Shown here piece after piece: positions 7,160-12,554 of a stretch of DNA of 12,554 nucleotides. Origin of the DNA: Eubacterium sp. CAG:274 (lineage in GTDB: Bacteria; Bacillota; Clostridia; Lachnospirales; CAG-274); contig FR888452.1 of assembly GCA_000432155.1 (NCBI GenBank), positions 1-12,554 of the forward strand, written 5' to 3'. Each line of letters starts with the position of its first letter. Position 1 is the stretch's first letter. The notes under the pieces are model-generated. The model was not told the origin of the DNA and did no database searches. It was given only the letters and a program-made list of their open reading frames with translations. The translations under genes and the position numbers were made by a program.

Positions 7160-7292
7160 GTCTATTGACAACAAATATTTATACCAATTTTTTGGATATT
7201 TATAACTTCTGTACAAAGACCTATTTCCTACTAAACCCATAGCCAAAATAACTTAAAAAACTCCAATTTTTATCACAAAAAACGCCTTTTGT

Positions 7293-7310
7293 TTGATATT
7301 AAATTAACAA
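7293..7310. promoter_or_regulatory. Possible Rex (NADH/NAD+ sensor) operator
   Basis: TTGATATTAAATTAACAA compared with the clostridial Rex consensus TTGTTAA-N4-TTAACAA: the right half-site matches 7 of 7 and the left half 5 of 7. It lies about 31 bases upstream of the candidate rnf -35 box. Regulation of an NAD-reducing complex by Rex would make sense, but in such AT-rich DNA a chance match is quite possible. Confidence 0.3.
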
Positions 7311-7341
7311 GTAAAACGGGCAACAAAATTGGCGAATTACC

Positions 7342-7370
7342 TTGAAATTTAATTGAAAATATTGTATCAT
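7342..7370 (+). promoter_or_regulatory. Candidate promoter of the rnf operon
   Basis: -35 TTGAAA (7342-7347), a 17-base spacer, and -10 TATCAT (7365-7370, 5 of 6). It gives a leader of about 90 bases before rnfC. A perfect TATAAT at 7406-7411 could belong to a second start, but it has no good -35 box at the right distance. Confidence 0.55.
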
Positions 7371-7427
7371 ATAGACATATATATAGTTGTAGATACATTG
7401 GCTTGTATAATATTACTACAGCTATTA

Positions 7428-7444
7428 GACGGTTGGTTTCCGTC
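7428..7444 (+). other. Small stem-loop in the rnf leader
   Basis: GACGG (7428-7432) and CCGTC (7440-7444) pair around a 7-base loop, 10 bases before the rnfC ribosome site. An A-run follows instead of a T-run, so it is not a terminator. It may be an mRNA 5' stabiliser or incidental. Confidence 0.35.
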
Positions 7445-7454
7445 AAAAAATTAT

Positions 7455-7460
7455 AGGAGG
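7455..7460 (+). promoter_or_regulatory. Ribosome binding site deciding the rnfC start
   Basis: AGGAGG ends 7 bases before the ATG at 7468 but only 1 base before the in-frame ATG at 7462. The downstream ATG is therefore the likely start. Confidence 0.85.
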
Positions 7461-7467
7461 CATGGTT

Positions 7468-8811
7468 ATGAATTTACAGACCTTTAACCGTGGAGGTATT
7501 CATCCGCCGGATGGCAAAGCCTTAGCTAAGGATAAGCCTATCCAGATACTTATGCCAAAAGAGGGTTCTCTTTTAGTTTACCCTATGAGCCAGCATATTG
7601 GTGCACCTTGTGAACCAATTGTAGCTAAGGGCGACAGAGTTCTCGTAGGTCAGAAAATCGCCGAAGCCGGTGGTTTCGTTTCTGCACCTATTCACGCATC
7701 TGTATCAGGCACAGTAAAGGATATTAAGCCTATGGCTACTCCAAGCGGTGCTATGGTTAAATCCATTATCATTGAAAACGATGGTTTATACGAGGAAGAC
7801 CCATCTATTGGCAAAGACACAGATTACGAGTCTTTTTCAAATGAAAAAATCCTTGAAAAAGTTAAGGAAGCCGGTATTGTAGGTCTTGGTGGTGCAGGTT
7901 TCCCTACTCATGTTAAGCTCAACCCACCTAAGGATTGCAAGATTGATACTGTTATTGTAAACGGTGCTGAATGTGAACCTTACCTTACAACTGACTACAG
8001 ACTTCTTATGGAACAGCCTGAAAAAGTTGTAAAGGGTCTTGAAATTATCCTCAAACTTTTCCCAGATGCAACAGGCTATATTGCTATTGAAAACAACAAA
8101 CCTGACGCTATTGAAAAGGTTGTTAAAACTGTTGGAAATAACCCTAGAATAAAGGTTCTTGCTCTTATGACTAAGTATCCTCAGGGTTCTGAAAAACAGC
8201 TTATTAACGCTGTTACTGGCAGAGAAGTTCCATCAGGTGCTTTACCAGCAAATGCTGGCTGTATTGTAGATAATGTAGACACAGTTGTAGCTATTGAAAC
8301 AGCTGTATGCGAAGACAGACCTTTAATGCGTCGTATCGTTACATTAACTGGTGATGCTGCTAACAACCCTGGTAACTATGAAATCCGTATCGGTATGAAC
8401 ATGAATGAGCTTATTGAAATGGCAGGAGGTTTAAAGGAAGACCTCGGCAAGATTATTGCTGGTGGTCCTATGATGGGTCCGGCTATGTTCTCAACTGACT
8501 GTCCATTTATAAAGACTTCTTCTGCTCTTTTATGTCTTACTAAGAAGTCTGCTGAACTTCCACCAGAAAGCAACTGTATTCGTTGTGCTAAGTGTATCAA
8601 CGCCTGTCCAATGGGTCTTATGCCAGCTAAGCTTAATAAGCTCGCTCTTGCAAAGGACTACGAAGGTTTTGCTGCTAACAACGGTCTTGATTGTATTGAA
8701 TGTGGTTCTTGCTCTTATGTATGTCCAGCTAAACGTCACCTTACTCAGACTCTCAGAATTTGTAAGCGTGAAACAATGGCTATTATGAGAGCTAAGGCAC
8801 AGAAGAAATAG
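7468..8811 (+). CDS. rnfC: Rnf complex subunit RnfC (NADH-site, FMN and Fe-S subunit)
   Basis: Peripheral cytoplasmic subunit of the ferredoxin:NAD+ oxidoreductase (Rnf), carrying the NAD(H) site. It has 447 residues from the ATG at 7468. Seen: the N-terminal GGIHPPDGK signature; a barrel-sandwich segment with SAPIHASVSGTV (about 72-83); the glycine-rich flavin/NADH-binding loop GLGGAGFPTH (139-148) with NGAECEPYL after it; an SLBB-like region; and two ferredoxin-type CxxCxxCxxxC sets (Cys370, 373, 376, 380 and Cys409, 412, 415, 419) for two [4Fe-4S] clusters, each ending in CP. The length fits clostridial RnfC and lacks the long Ala/Lys-rich tail of some proteobacterial forms. First gene of the operon; 14 bases before rnfD. 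No membrane segment is expected or seen. Confidence 0.97.
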   Translation: MNLQTFNRGGIHPPDGKALAKDKPIQILMPKEGSLLVYPMSQHIGAPCEPIVAKGDRVLVGQKIAEAGGFVSAPIHASVSGTVKDIKPMATPSGAMVKSIIIENDGLYEEDPSIGKDTDYESFSNEKILEKVKEAGIVGLGGAGFPTHVKLNPPKDCKIDTVIVNGAECEPYLTTDYRLLMEQPEKVVKGLEIILKLFPDATGYIAIENNKPDAIEKVVKTVGNNPRIKVLALMTKYPQGSEKQLINAVTGREVPSGALPANAGCIVDNVDTVVAIETAVCEDRPLMRRIVTLTGDAANNPGNYEIRIGMNMNELIEMAGGLKEDLGKIIAGGPMMGPAMFSTDCPFIKTSSALLCLTKKSAELPPESNCIRCAKCINACPMGLMPAKLNKLALAKDYEGFAANNGLDCIECGSCSYVCPAKRHLTQTLRICKRETMAIMRAKAQKK

Positions 8812-8825
8812 GAGGATGACAGACA

Positions 8826-9839
8826 ATGGGAAATAATAATTTAATGGTGTCCGGCACTCCCCATATTCGTTCCAATGAAACTATAACATCTATTATGAGA
8901 GATGTTGTAATTGCCCTTTGCCCTGCTGCAATTATGGGTATCATTTTCTTTGGTATTAGTGCCGCTATTGAAATTGCAATGTGTATTGCATCATGTATCG
9001 TTTTTGAATATCTTTATAACAAAATTGCTAAGAAGCCAAACACTATTCACGATTTGTCAGCAGTAGTAACTGGTCTTTTATTAGCAATGAACCTTCCTGC
9101 ACTTAATATGAGTGCACACCCTATTGCAGTATTTGCAATGCCTATTATTGGCTCACTCTTTTCAATCGTTATTGCAAAGATGCTTTTCGGTGGTTTAGGT
9201 CAGAACTTTATTAACCCAGCTCTTGCTGGTAGAGCATTTTTAGTTGCATCTTATCCAACACTTATGACTGGTAGTGCTTTTGGTCCTACTAACTTTATGA
9301 AGGGTGTTGACGCTGCAACATATGCTACTCCACTTGCTCAGATTAAGGAAGCCGGTGCTCTTAATACTTCATTTATTGACCTTTTAGTAGGTAACTGTGG
9401 TGGTACTATTGGTGAAACTTGTGCTATTGCCTTAATTCTTGGTGGTATTTACCTTATTGTTAAGAAAGTTATTTCTTGGAGAACTCCAGTTGTTTATATT
9501 GCAACTGTATTAGTTCTTACATATATCTTCAAACTCTCTGGTATTGAAGCTGCATCTGCAAGACAGCCTATTCAGGAACTTTTCGCAGGTGGTTTAATGC
9601 TCGGTGCTTTCTTTATGGCAACTGACTATGCTTCAACTCCTGTAACTCCAAAGGGTAAGATTATTATGGGTCTTGGCTGTGGTATTATTACTGTTTTAAT
9701 CAGAGTATTTGGTGGTTATCCAGAAGGTGTATCTTACTCAATCCTTCTTATGAACCTTGCTGCTCCACTTATTGACAGATACACAGCACCTAAGAAATTT
9801 GGCTATGTTAAGCCAGTAAAAGTTAAGGAGGTGAAGTAA
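8826..9839 (+). CDS. rnfD: Rnf complex membrane subunit RnfD (flavinylated)
   Basis: Integral membrane subunit, homologous to NqrB, that carries covalent FMN and takes part in ion translocation. It has 337 residues with roughly eight to ten hydrophobic segments between 22 and 316. Family marks: SGTPHIRS (9-16); FGGLGQNFINPALAGRAFL (121-139); ATDYASTPVTPKG (265-277); and IRVFGGYPEG (292-301). The likely flavin attachment site is DAATYAT (162-168), which fits a D-x-x-T-x-A-T pattern recognised by ApbE-type flavin transferases and points to Thr168, although the usual Gly before A-T is Tyr here. A GGAGG site lies 10 bases before the ATG. Only one base separates its stop from the rnfG ATG. No apbE gene is in the window, so the flavin transferase must be encoded elsewhere. 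Confidence 0.96.
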   Translation: MGNNNLMVSGTPHIRSNETITSIMRDVVIALCPAAIMGIIFFGISAAIEIAMCIASCIVFEYLYNKIAKKPNTIHDLSAVVTGLLLAMNLPALNMSAHPIAVFAMPIIGSLFSIVIAKMLFGGLGQNFINPALAGRAFLVASYPTLMTGSAFGPTNFMKGVDAATYATPLAQIKEAGALNTSFIDLLVGNCGGTIGETCAIALILGGIYLIVKKVISWRTPVVYIATVLVLTYIFKLSGIEAASARQPIQELFAGGLMLGAFFMATDYASTPVTPKGKIIMGLGCGIITVLIRVFGGYPEGVSYSILLMNLAAPLIDRYTAPKKFGYVKPVKVKEVK

Positions 9840-9840
9840 T

Positions 9841-10452
9841 ATGTCAATCGTAAAACCAGCTGCTATATTATTAATTATTTGTGCTATCGTTTCTGGTATT
9901 TTAGGCTATGTAAACGATGTTACAACTGCACCTATTGCTGCTGCTGACAAAAAGACAACAGAAGAAAGTATGAATGCTGTTCTTGCTGATGCTCAATGGG
10001 GCGAAACTGTAGAAGTTAATTACGAAACTGGCGATGACAACGGTACAGTTATTACTTCTTACACTCCAGGTTTAAATCCTGATGGCTCTATTAAGGGCTA
10101 TGCTGTTTCTGTTACTACAAAGGGCTTTAGTGCAGGTTTAAAGCTTATGTACGGTATTGATGCAAACAGCAATGATGACAACGGTACTGACGAAGGTACT
10201 ATTACAGGTCTTTCTGTAGTTGATAACTCAAACGAAACTCCTGGTCTTGGTGCTAACAGCTCTAAGCCAGAATGGAGTGGTCAGTTTGCCGGCAAGAAAG
10301 GCGAACTTGAAGTAACTAAGACTGGTAGTGCTACAGACAGCCAGATTAACGCCATTACCGGTGCTACAATCACATCAAAGGCAGTTACTTTATCTGCAAA
10401 TGATGTATCAAAATACTATGAAGATACTATTAAAAAGGAGGGTAATAAATAA
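9841..10452 (+). CDS. rnfG: Rnf complex subunit RnfG (covalent FMN, extracytoplasmic)
   Basis: A single-span membrane protein with an FMN-binding domain outside the membrane, which moves electrons between RnfD and the rest of the complex. It has 203 residues. An N-terminal hydrophobic anchor (about 6-24) is followed by the FMN-binding domain. ETPGLGA (132-138) and ITGATITS (172-179) are visible; the S/T-G-A-T-x-T pattern places phosphoester-linked FMN on Thr176. The middle contains a polar, acidic stretch, DANSNDDNGTDEG (107-119). That stretch shares a 14-base DNA repeat, GATGACAACGGTAC, with the coding region for residues 65-69 (10033-10046 and 10174-10187). The ribosome site AAGGAGGTG (9825-9833) is inside the end of rnfD, and the stop overlaps the rnfE ATG by one base. 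Confidence 0.96.
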   Translation: MSIVKPAAILLIICAIVSGILGYVNDVTTAPIAAADKKTTEESMNAVLADAQWGETVEVNYETGDDNGTVITSYTPGLNPDGSIKGYAVSVTTKGFSAGLKLMYGIDANSNDDNGTDEGTITGLSVVDNSNETPGLGANSSKPEWSGQFAGKKGELEVTKTGSATDSQINAITGATITSKAVTLSANDVSKYYEDTIKKEGNK

Positions 10453-11045
10453 TGAATCCACTTAAAATTATTAAAAACGGTATTATTGACGAAAACCCTA
10501 CTTTTTCACAGGTTATCGGTATGTGTCCTACCCTTGCCGTTACAACATCTTTTATGAACGGTCTTGGTATGGGTTTATCTACAACAGCAGTTCTTATCTG
10601 CTCAAATATTGCTATTTCTTTAATTAGAAAAATTGTTCCAGACCAGGTTAGAATACCTTGTTTCATCGTAGTTATCGCTGGTTTCGTTACATTAATTCAG
10701 ATGCTTTTAAAGGCTTATGTTCCAGCTCTTAACGCATCACTTGGTATGTTTATACCTCTTATCGTTGTAAACTGTATTATCCTTGGTCGTGCAGAAGCAT
10801 ATGCTTCAAAGAACAGCCCTATCGCTTCTTTATTTGACGGTCTTGGTATGGGTCTTGGTTTTACCCTTGCCCTTTCAGTTTTAGGTATCGTTAGAGAACT
10901 TCTTGGTAGTGGTTCTATCTTTGGTTACACATTACCAGAAATTTTCCCAAGAACTATTCTTATGATTTTACCACCAGGTGCTTTCTTTACACTTGCATTC
11001 TTAATGGTAATTTTCAATTTATTAAAGAATAAGAAGAACGCATAG
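10452..11045 (+). CDS. rnfE: Rnf complex membrane subunit RnfE
   Basis: Integral membrane subunit of the Rnf core, paralogous to RnfA and NqrD. RnfA and RnfE lie in inverted orientation and share a membrane-embedded [2Fe-2S] cluster. It has 197 residues with about six hydrophobic helices. The two conserved cysteines for the shared cluster are visible as Cys25 in GMCPTLAVT and Cys108 in VVNCIILGRAEAYA. Other family marks are FDGLGMGLGFTLAL (about 128-141) and VRELLGSG. The ATG overlaps the rnfG stop (TAATG), with AAGGAGG about 9 bases upstream, so tight co-translation is expected. A short basic tail (KNKKNA) is probably cytoplasmic. It ends 14 bases before rnfA. Confidence 0.96.
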   Translation: MNPLKIIKNGIIDENPTFSQVIGMCPTLAVTTSFMNGLGMGLSTTAVLICSNIAISLIRKIVPDQVRIPCFIVVIAGFVTLIQMLLKAYVPALNASLGMFIPLIVVNCIILGRAEAYASKNSPIASLFDGLGMGLGFTLALSVLGIVRELLGSGSIFGYTLPEIFPRTILMILPPGAFFTLAFLMVIFNLLKNKKNA

Positions 11046-11059
11046 GAGGTGGACAAATT

Positions 11060-11632
11060 ATGAGTTTATTTATATTATTTCTTGGTGCAATTTTTGTAAA
11101 CAACTTTATTTTCTCTAAGTTCTTAGGTATCTGTCCATTCCTTGGTGTTTCAAAGAAAGTTGAAACAGCAGCAGGTATGGGTGTAGCAGTTATATTCGTT
11201 ATAACTCTTGCAAGTGCTGCAACATGGGTTGTATATAACCTTGTACTTGTTAAACTTGGTCTTGAATACCTTTACAATATTGCATTTATCTTAATTATTG
11301 CTTCTCTTGTACAGTTCGTTGAAATGTTTATCAAGAAGTCTTCACCATCTCTCTATCAGGCACTTGGTGTTTACCTTCCACTTATTACAACAAACTGTGC
11401 TGTACTCGGTGTTGCTGTTTTAAATATGGATAACAAATATGACTTTATTCAGTCTATTGTAAACGGTGTTGGTGCTGCTATCGGCTTCACACTTGCAATC
11501 GTACTTTTTGCCGGTGTAAGAGAAAGAATTGCATCTAACAATATTCCAAAGGCATTTCAGGGATTCCCTATTGCTTTAATAACAGCAGGCTTAATGTCAA
11601 TAGCCTTTTTAGGCTTTTCCGGTATGCTTTAA
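11060..11632 (+). CDS. rnfA: Rnf complex membrane subunit RnfA
   Basis: Integral membrane partner of RnfE, homologous to NqrE, forming the central inverted pair that binds the intramembrane [2Fe-2S] cluster. It has 190 residues with about six hydrophobic helices. Family marks are NNFIFSKFLGICPFLGVS (14-31, with Cys25), YLPLITTNCAVLGVA (105-119, with Cys113) and AIGFTLAIVLFAGVRERI (140-157). The equivalent positions of Cys25 and Cys113 here and Cys25 and Cys108 in RnfE support paralogy. AGGAGGTGG lies upstream of the ATG. It is followed 15 bases later by rnfB. Confidence 0.96.
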   Translation: MSLFILFLGAIFVNNFIFSKFLGICPFLGVSKKVETAAGMGVAVIFVITLASAATWVVYNLVLVKLGLEYLYNIAFILIIASLVQFVEMFIKKSSPSLYQALGVYLPLITTNCAVLGVAVLNMDNKYDFIQSIVNGVGAAIGFTLAIVLFAGVRERIASNNIPKAFQGFPIALITAGLMSIAFLGFSGML

Positions 11633-11647
11633 GAGGAGGAGAAAACA

Positions 11648-12442
11648 ATGTTAAACGCTATATTATTCCCTATACTTGTTGTAGGTGGTTTAGGTGTTCT
11701 CTTTGGTATCATACTCGGTATTGCTGCTATTAAGTTTAGAGTAGAAAGAGACCCTAAGATTGATTCTATTAGAGAAGCACTTCCTGGTGCTAACTGTGGT
11801 GGTTGTGGTTTCGCAGGCTGTGACGCTTTAGCCGAAGCTATTGCTGCTGGTAAAGCTCCTGTAAATGGCTGTCCTGTTGGTGGTGCAAAATCTGCTGCTG
11901 CAATCGGCGAAATTATGGGTGTTAAGGCTGATACTTCTGCTAAGAAAACAGCCTTTGTAAAATGTAATGGTACTTGTGACAAGGCTAAGAACAAGTTTGA
12001 ATACTATGGTGCACCTGACTGTGTATATGAAAATGGTATTAACGGTGGTGCAAAGGCTTGTGCTTATGGCTGTCTTGGTGACGGTAACTGTGTTAAGGCT
12101 TGTAACTTCGATGCCCTTCATGTTGTAGACGGTGTAGCCGTTGTTGATAAGGATAAATGTGTTGCTTGTGGTGCCTGTATTAAGGCTTGTCCAAAGCACT
12201 TAATTGAATTAGTTCCTTATGATAATCTTATCAGAGTTGCTTGTAATTCTAAGGATATGCCAAAGGCAACAAAGGATAACTGTGCAGCAGGTTGTATGGG
12301 CTGTAAAATCTGTGAAAGAAACTGTCCTAGCGAAGCTGTTACTGTTACTGACTTCCTTGCTCATGTTGATTATGACAAGTGTACTCAATGCGGTATCTGT
12401 ACAGAAAAATGTCCTACAAAGGCAATCGCTAAAAGAGCTTAA
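11648..12442 (+). CDS. rnfB: Rnf complex subunit RnfB (multi-cluster ferredoxin-like electron entry subunit)
   Basis: Membrane-anchored cytoplasmic subunit that accepts electrons from reduced ferredoxin. It has 264 residues. An N-terminal hydrophobic anchor (about 4-28) precedes a four-cysteine Fe-S domain, GANCGGCGFAGC...GCP (Cys50, 53, 58, 75). A clostridial-type middle region has CNGTC (106, 110), Cys125 and CAYGCLGDGNCVKAC (138, 142, 148, 152). Three ferredoxin-like sets follow: Cys171/174/177/181, Cys216/219/222/226 and Cys245/248/251/255. With Cys199 and Cys212 there are 25 cysteines, enough for up to six [4Fe-4S] clusters, unlike the short two- or three-cluster RnfB of proteobacteria. 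GAGGAGG (11633-11639) lies 8 bases before the ATG. It is the last gene of the operon; a strong terminator starts 15 bases after the stop. Confidence 0.97.
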   Translation: MLNAILFPILVVGGLGVLFGIILGIAAIKFRVERDPKIDSIREALPGANCGGCGFAGCDALAEAIAAGKAPVNGCPVGGAKSAAAIGEIMGVKADTSAKKTAFVKCNGTCDKAKNKFEYYGAPDCVYENGINGGAKACAYGCLGDGNCVKACNFDALHVVDGVAVVDKDKCVACGACIKACPKHLIELVPYDNLIRVACNSKDMPKATKDNCAAGCMGCKICERNCPSEAVTVTDFLAHVDYDKCTQCGICTEKCPTKAIAKRA

Positions 12443-12456
12443 TTACATTTAATATT

Positions 12457-12492
12457 GAAACGGTATAGTTTTACTATGCCGTTTCTTTTTTT
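12457..12492 (+). terminator. Intrinsic terminator of the rnf operon
   Basis: Arms at 12457-12469 (GAAACGGTATAGT) and 12473-12485 (ACTATGCCGTTTC) form a 13-bp stem with one T-G wobble and a 3-base TTT loop, followed by seven Ts (12486-12492). This is a textbook Rho-independent terminator just after rnfB. Confidence 0.95.
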
Positions 12493-12554
12493 GCCTAAAA
12501 TAGGCTTGTAAACATACTATCAAATCAATATTCAGGACAAATTAACTTTGTTAA
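12493..12554. other. Gene-free tail after the rnf terminator
   Basis: No coding frame or RNA gene is supportable. It holds a small palindrome GCCTA-AAA-TAGGC (12493-12505) and ends with TTAAC-TTT-GTTAA (12542-12554), whose last seven bases equal a Rex half-site and may continue past the window. Confidence 0.5.

Larger units (their letters stand above)
7093..7467. other. Divergent luxS / rnf intergenic regulatory region
   Basis: 375 bases of very AT-rich sequence without a credible gene. It contains the luxS promoter candidate (7131-7159), a short palindrome AGGTTTA-TTT-TAAACCT (7125-7141) over the luxS -10 box, a Rex-like site (7293-7310), an rnf promoter candidate (7342-7370), a second isolated TATAAT (7406-7411), a leader stem-loop (7428-7444) and the rnfC ribosome site (7455-7460). 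A direct repeat ATATTTATA occurs at 7175-7183 and 7196-7204, 21 bases apart. The only small frame noticed, 28 codons on the minus strand at 7154-7240, has no ribosome site. Confidence 0.8.

Noticed and set aside
7154..7240. A 28-codon minus-strand frame in the luxS/rnf intergenic region.
   Set aside because: No ribosome binding site before its ATG, it runs over the luxS -35 box, and its sequence matches no family I recognise.
7272..7297. Imperfect palindrome ATCACAAAA...TTTTGTTTGAT upstream of rnf.
   Set aside because: Arms need gaps to pair and are almost all A/T; no known element fits and there is no T-tract.
11629..12199. Minus-strand open frames of about 120 codons inside rnfB.
   Set aside because: Shadows of rnfB; they have no ribosome site and lie antisense to a clearly conserved gene.
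12527..12536. The 10-mer AATATTCAGG, also present at 7118-7127 near luxS.
   Set aside because: Two copies of a short A/T-rich word in 12.5 kb are compatible with chance; no shared context.
12548..12554. TTGTTAA at the window end as a second Rex site.
   Set aside because: Only one half-site is visible; the other half would lie outside the window.
1..12554. Search for CRISPR arrays, insertion sequences, tRNA/rRNA genes, T-boxes and phage or defence genes.
   Set aside because: None seen: the window is almost fully occupied by recognised housekeeping and energy genes, and the one long gap lacks such signatures.

Overview
The window looks like a chromosomal stretch of a low-GC anaerobic Firmicute of the class Clostridia, perhaps Lachnospiraceae-like. 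The reasons are the AT-rich sequence, strong GGAGG ribosome sites, a clostridial-order rnfCDGEAB operon encoding a many-cysteine RnfB, and the block rel-dtd-(MBL hydrolase)-hemZ-hisS-aspS, which is common in that class. The family assignment is inference; the Clostridia assignment is fairly secure. All identifications come from reading motifs, not from database searches.

Left half (1-7092, all minus strand; transcription runs from high to low coordinates). luxS comes first with its own candidate promoter. A tightly packed cluster follows: rel (bifunctional ppGpp synthetase/hydrolase), dtd (D-aminoacyl-tRNA deacylase), a glyoxalase II-like metallo-beta-lactamase-fold hydrolase, hemZ (radical SAM), hisS, and the 5' part of aspS, which is cut by the window edge. 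Junctions are a 1-base stop/start overlap (rel/dtd), a 10-base overlap (hemZ/hisS) or gaps of 19 to 41 bases, so one transcript is likely. A near-consensus sigma-A promoter (TTGAAA, 17 bases, TATAAT) lies just upstream of rel, with an 11-bp perfect inverted repeat over its -35 box. The shared themes are translation quality, tRNA charging and the stringent response.

Middle (7093-7467). This 375-base AT-rich divergent region separates luxS from rnf. It holds candidate promoters for both directions, a possible Rex-type redox operator and a small leader stem-loop, but no convincing gene.

Right half (7468-12442, all plus strand). A complete rnfC-rnfD-rnfG-rnfE-rnfA-rnfB operon encodes the membrane Rnf complex, which passes electrons from reduced ferredoxin to NAD+ and pumps Na+ or H+. 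Every gene appears intact, key cofactor residues are present, and a strong intrinsic terminator follows rnfB. The last 62 bases hold no supportable gene.

No new multi-gene system is apparent. The points worth a second look are regulatory (the palindrome on the rel promoter and the Rex-like site before rnf) and small departures from conserved protein motifs (AspRS anticodon-binding domain, Dtd SQxTL motif, RnfD flavin motif, HemZ cysteine motif).
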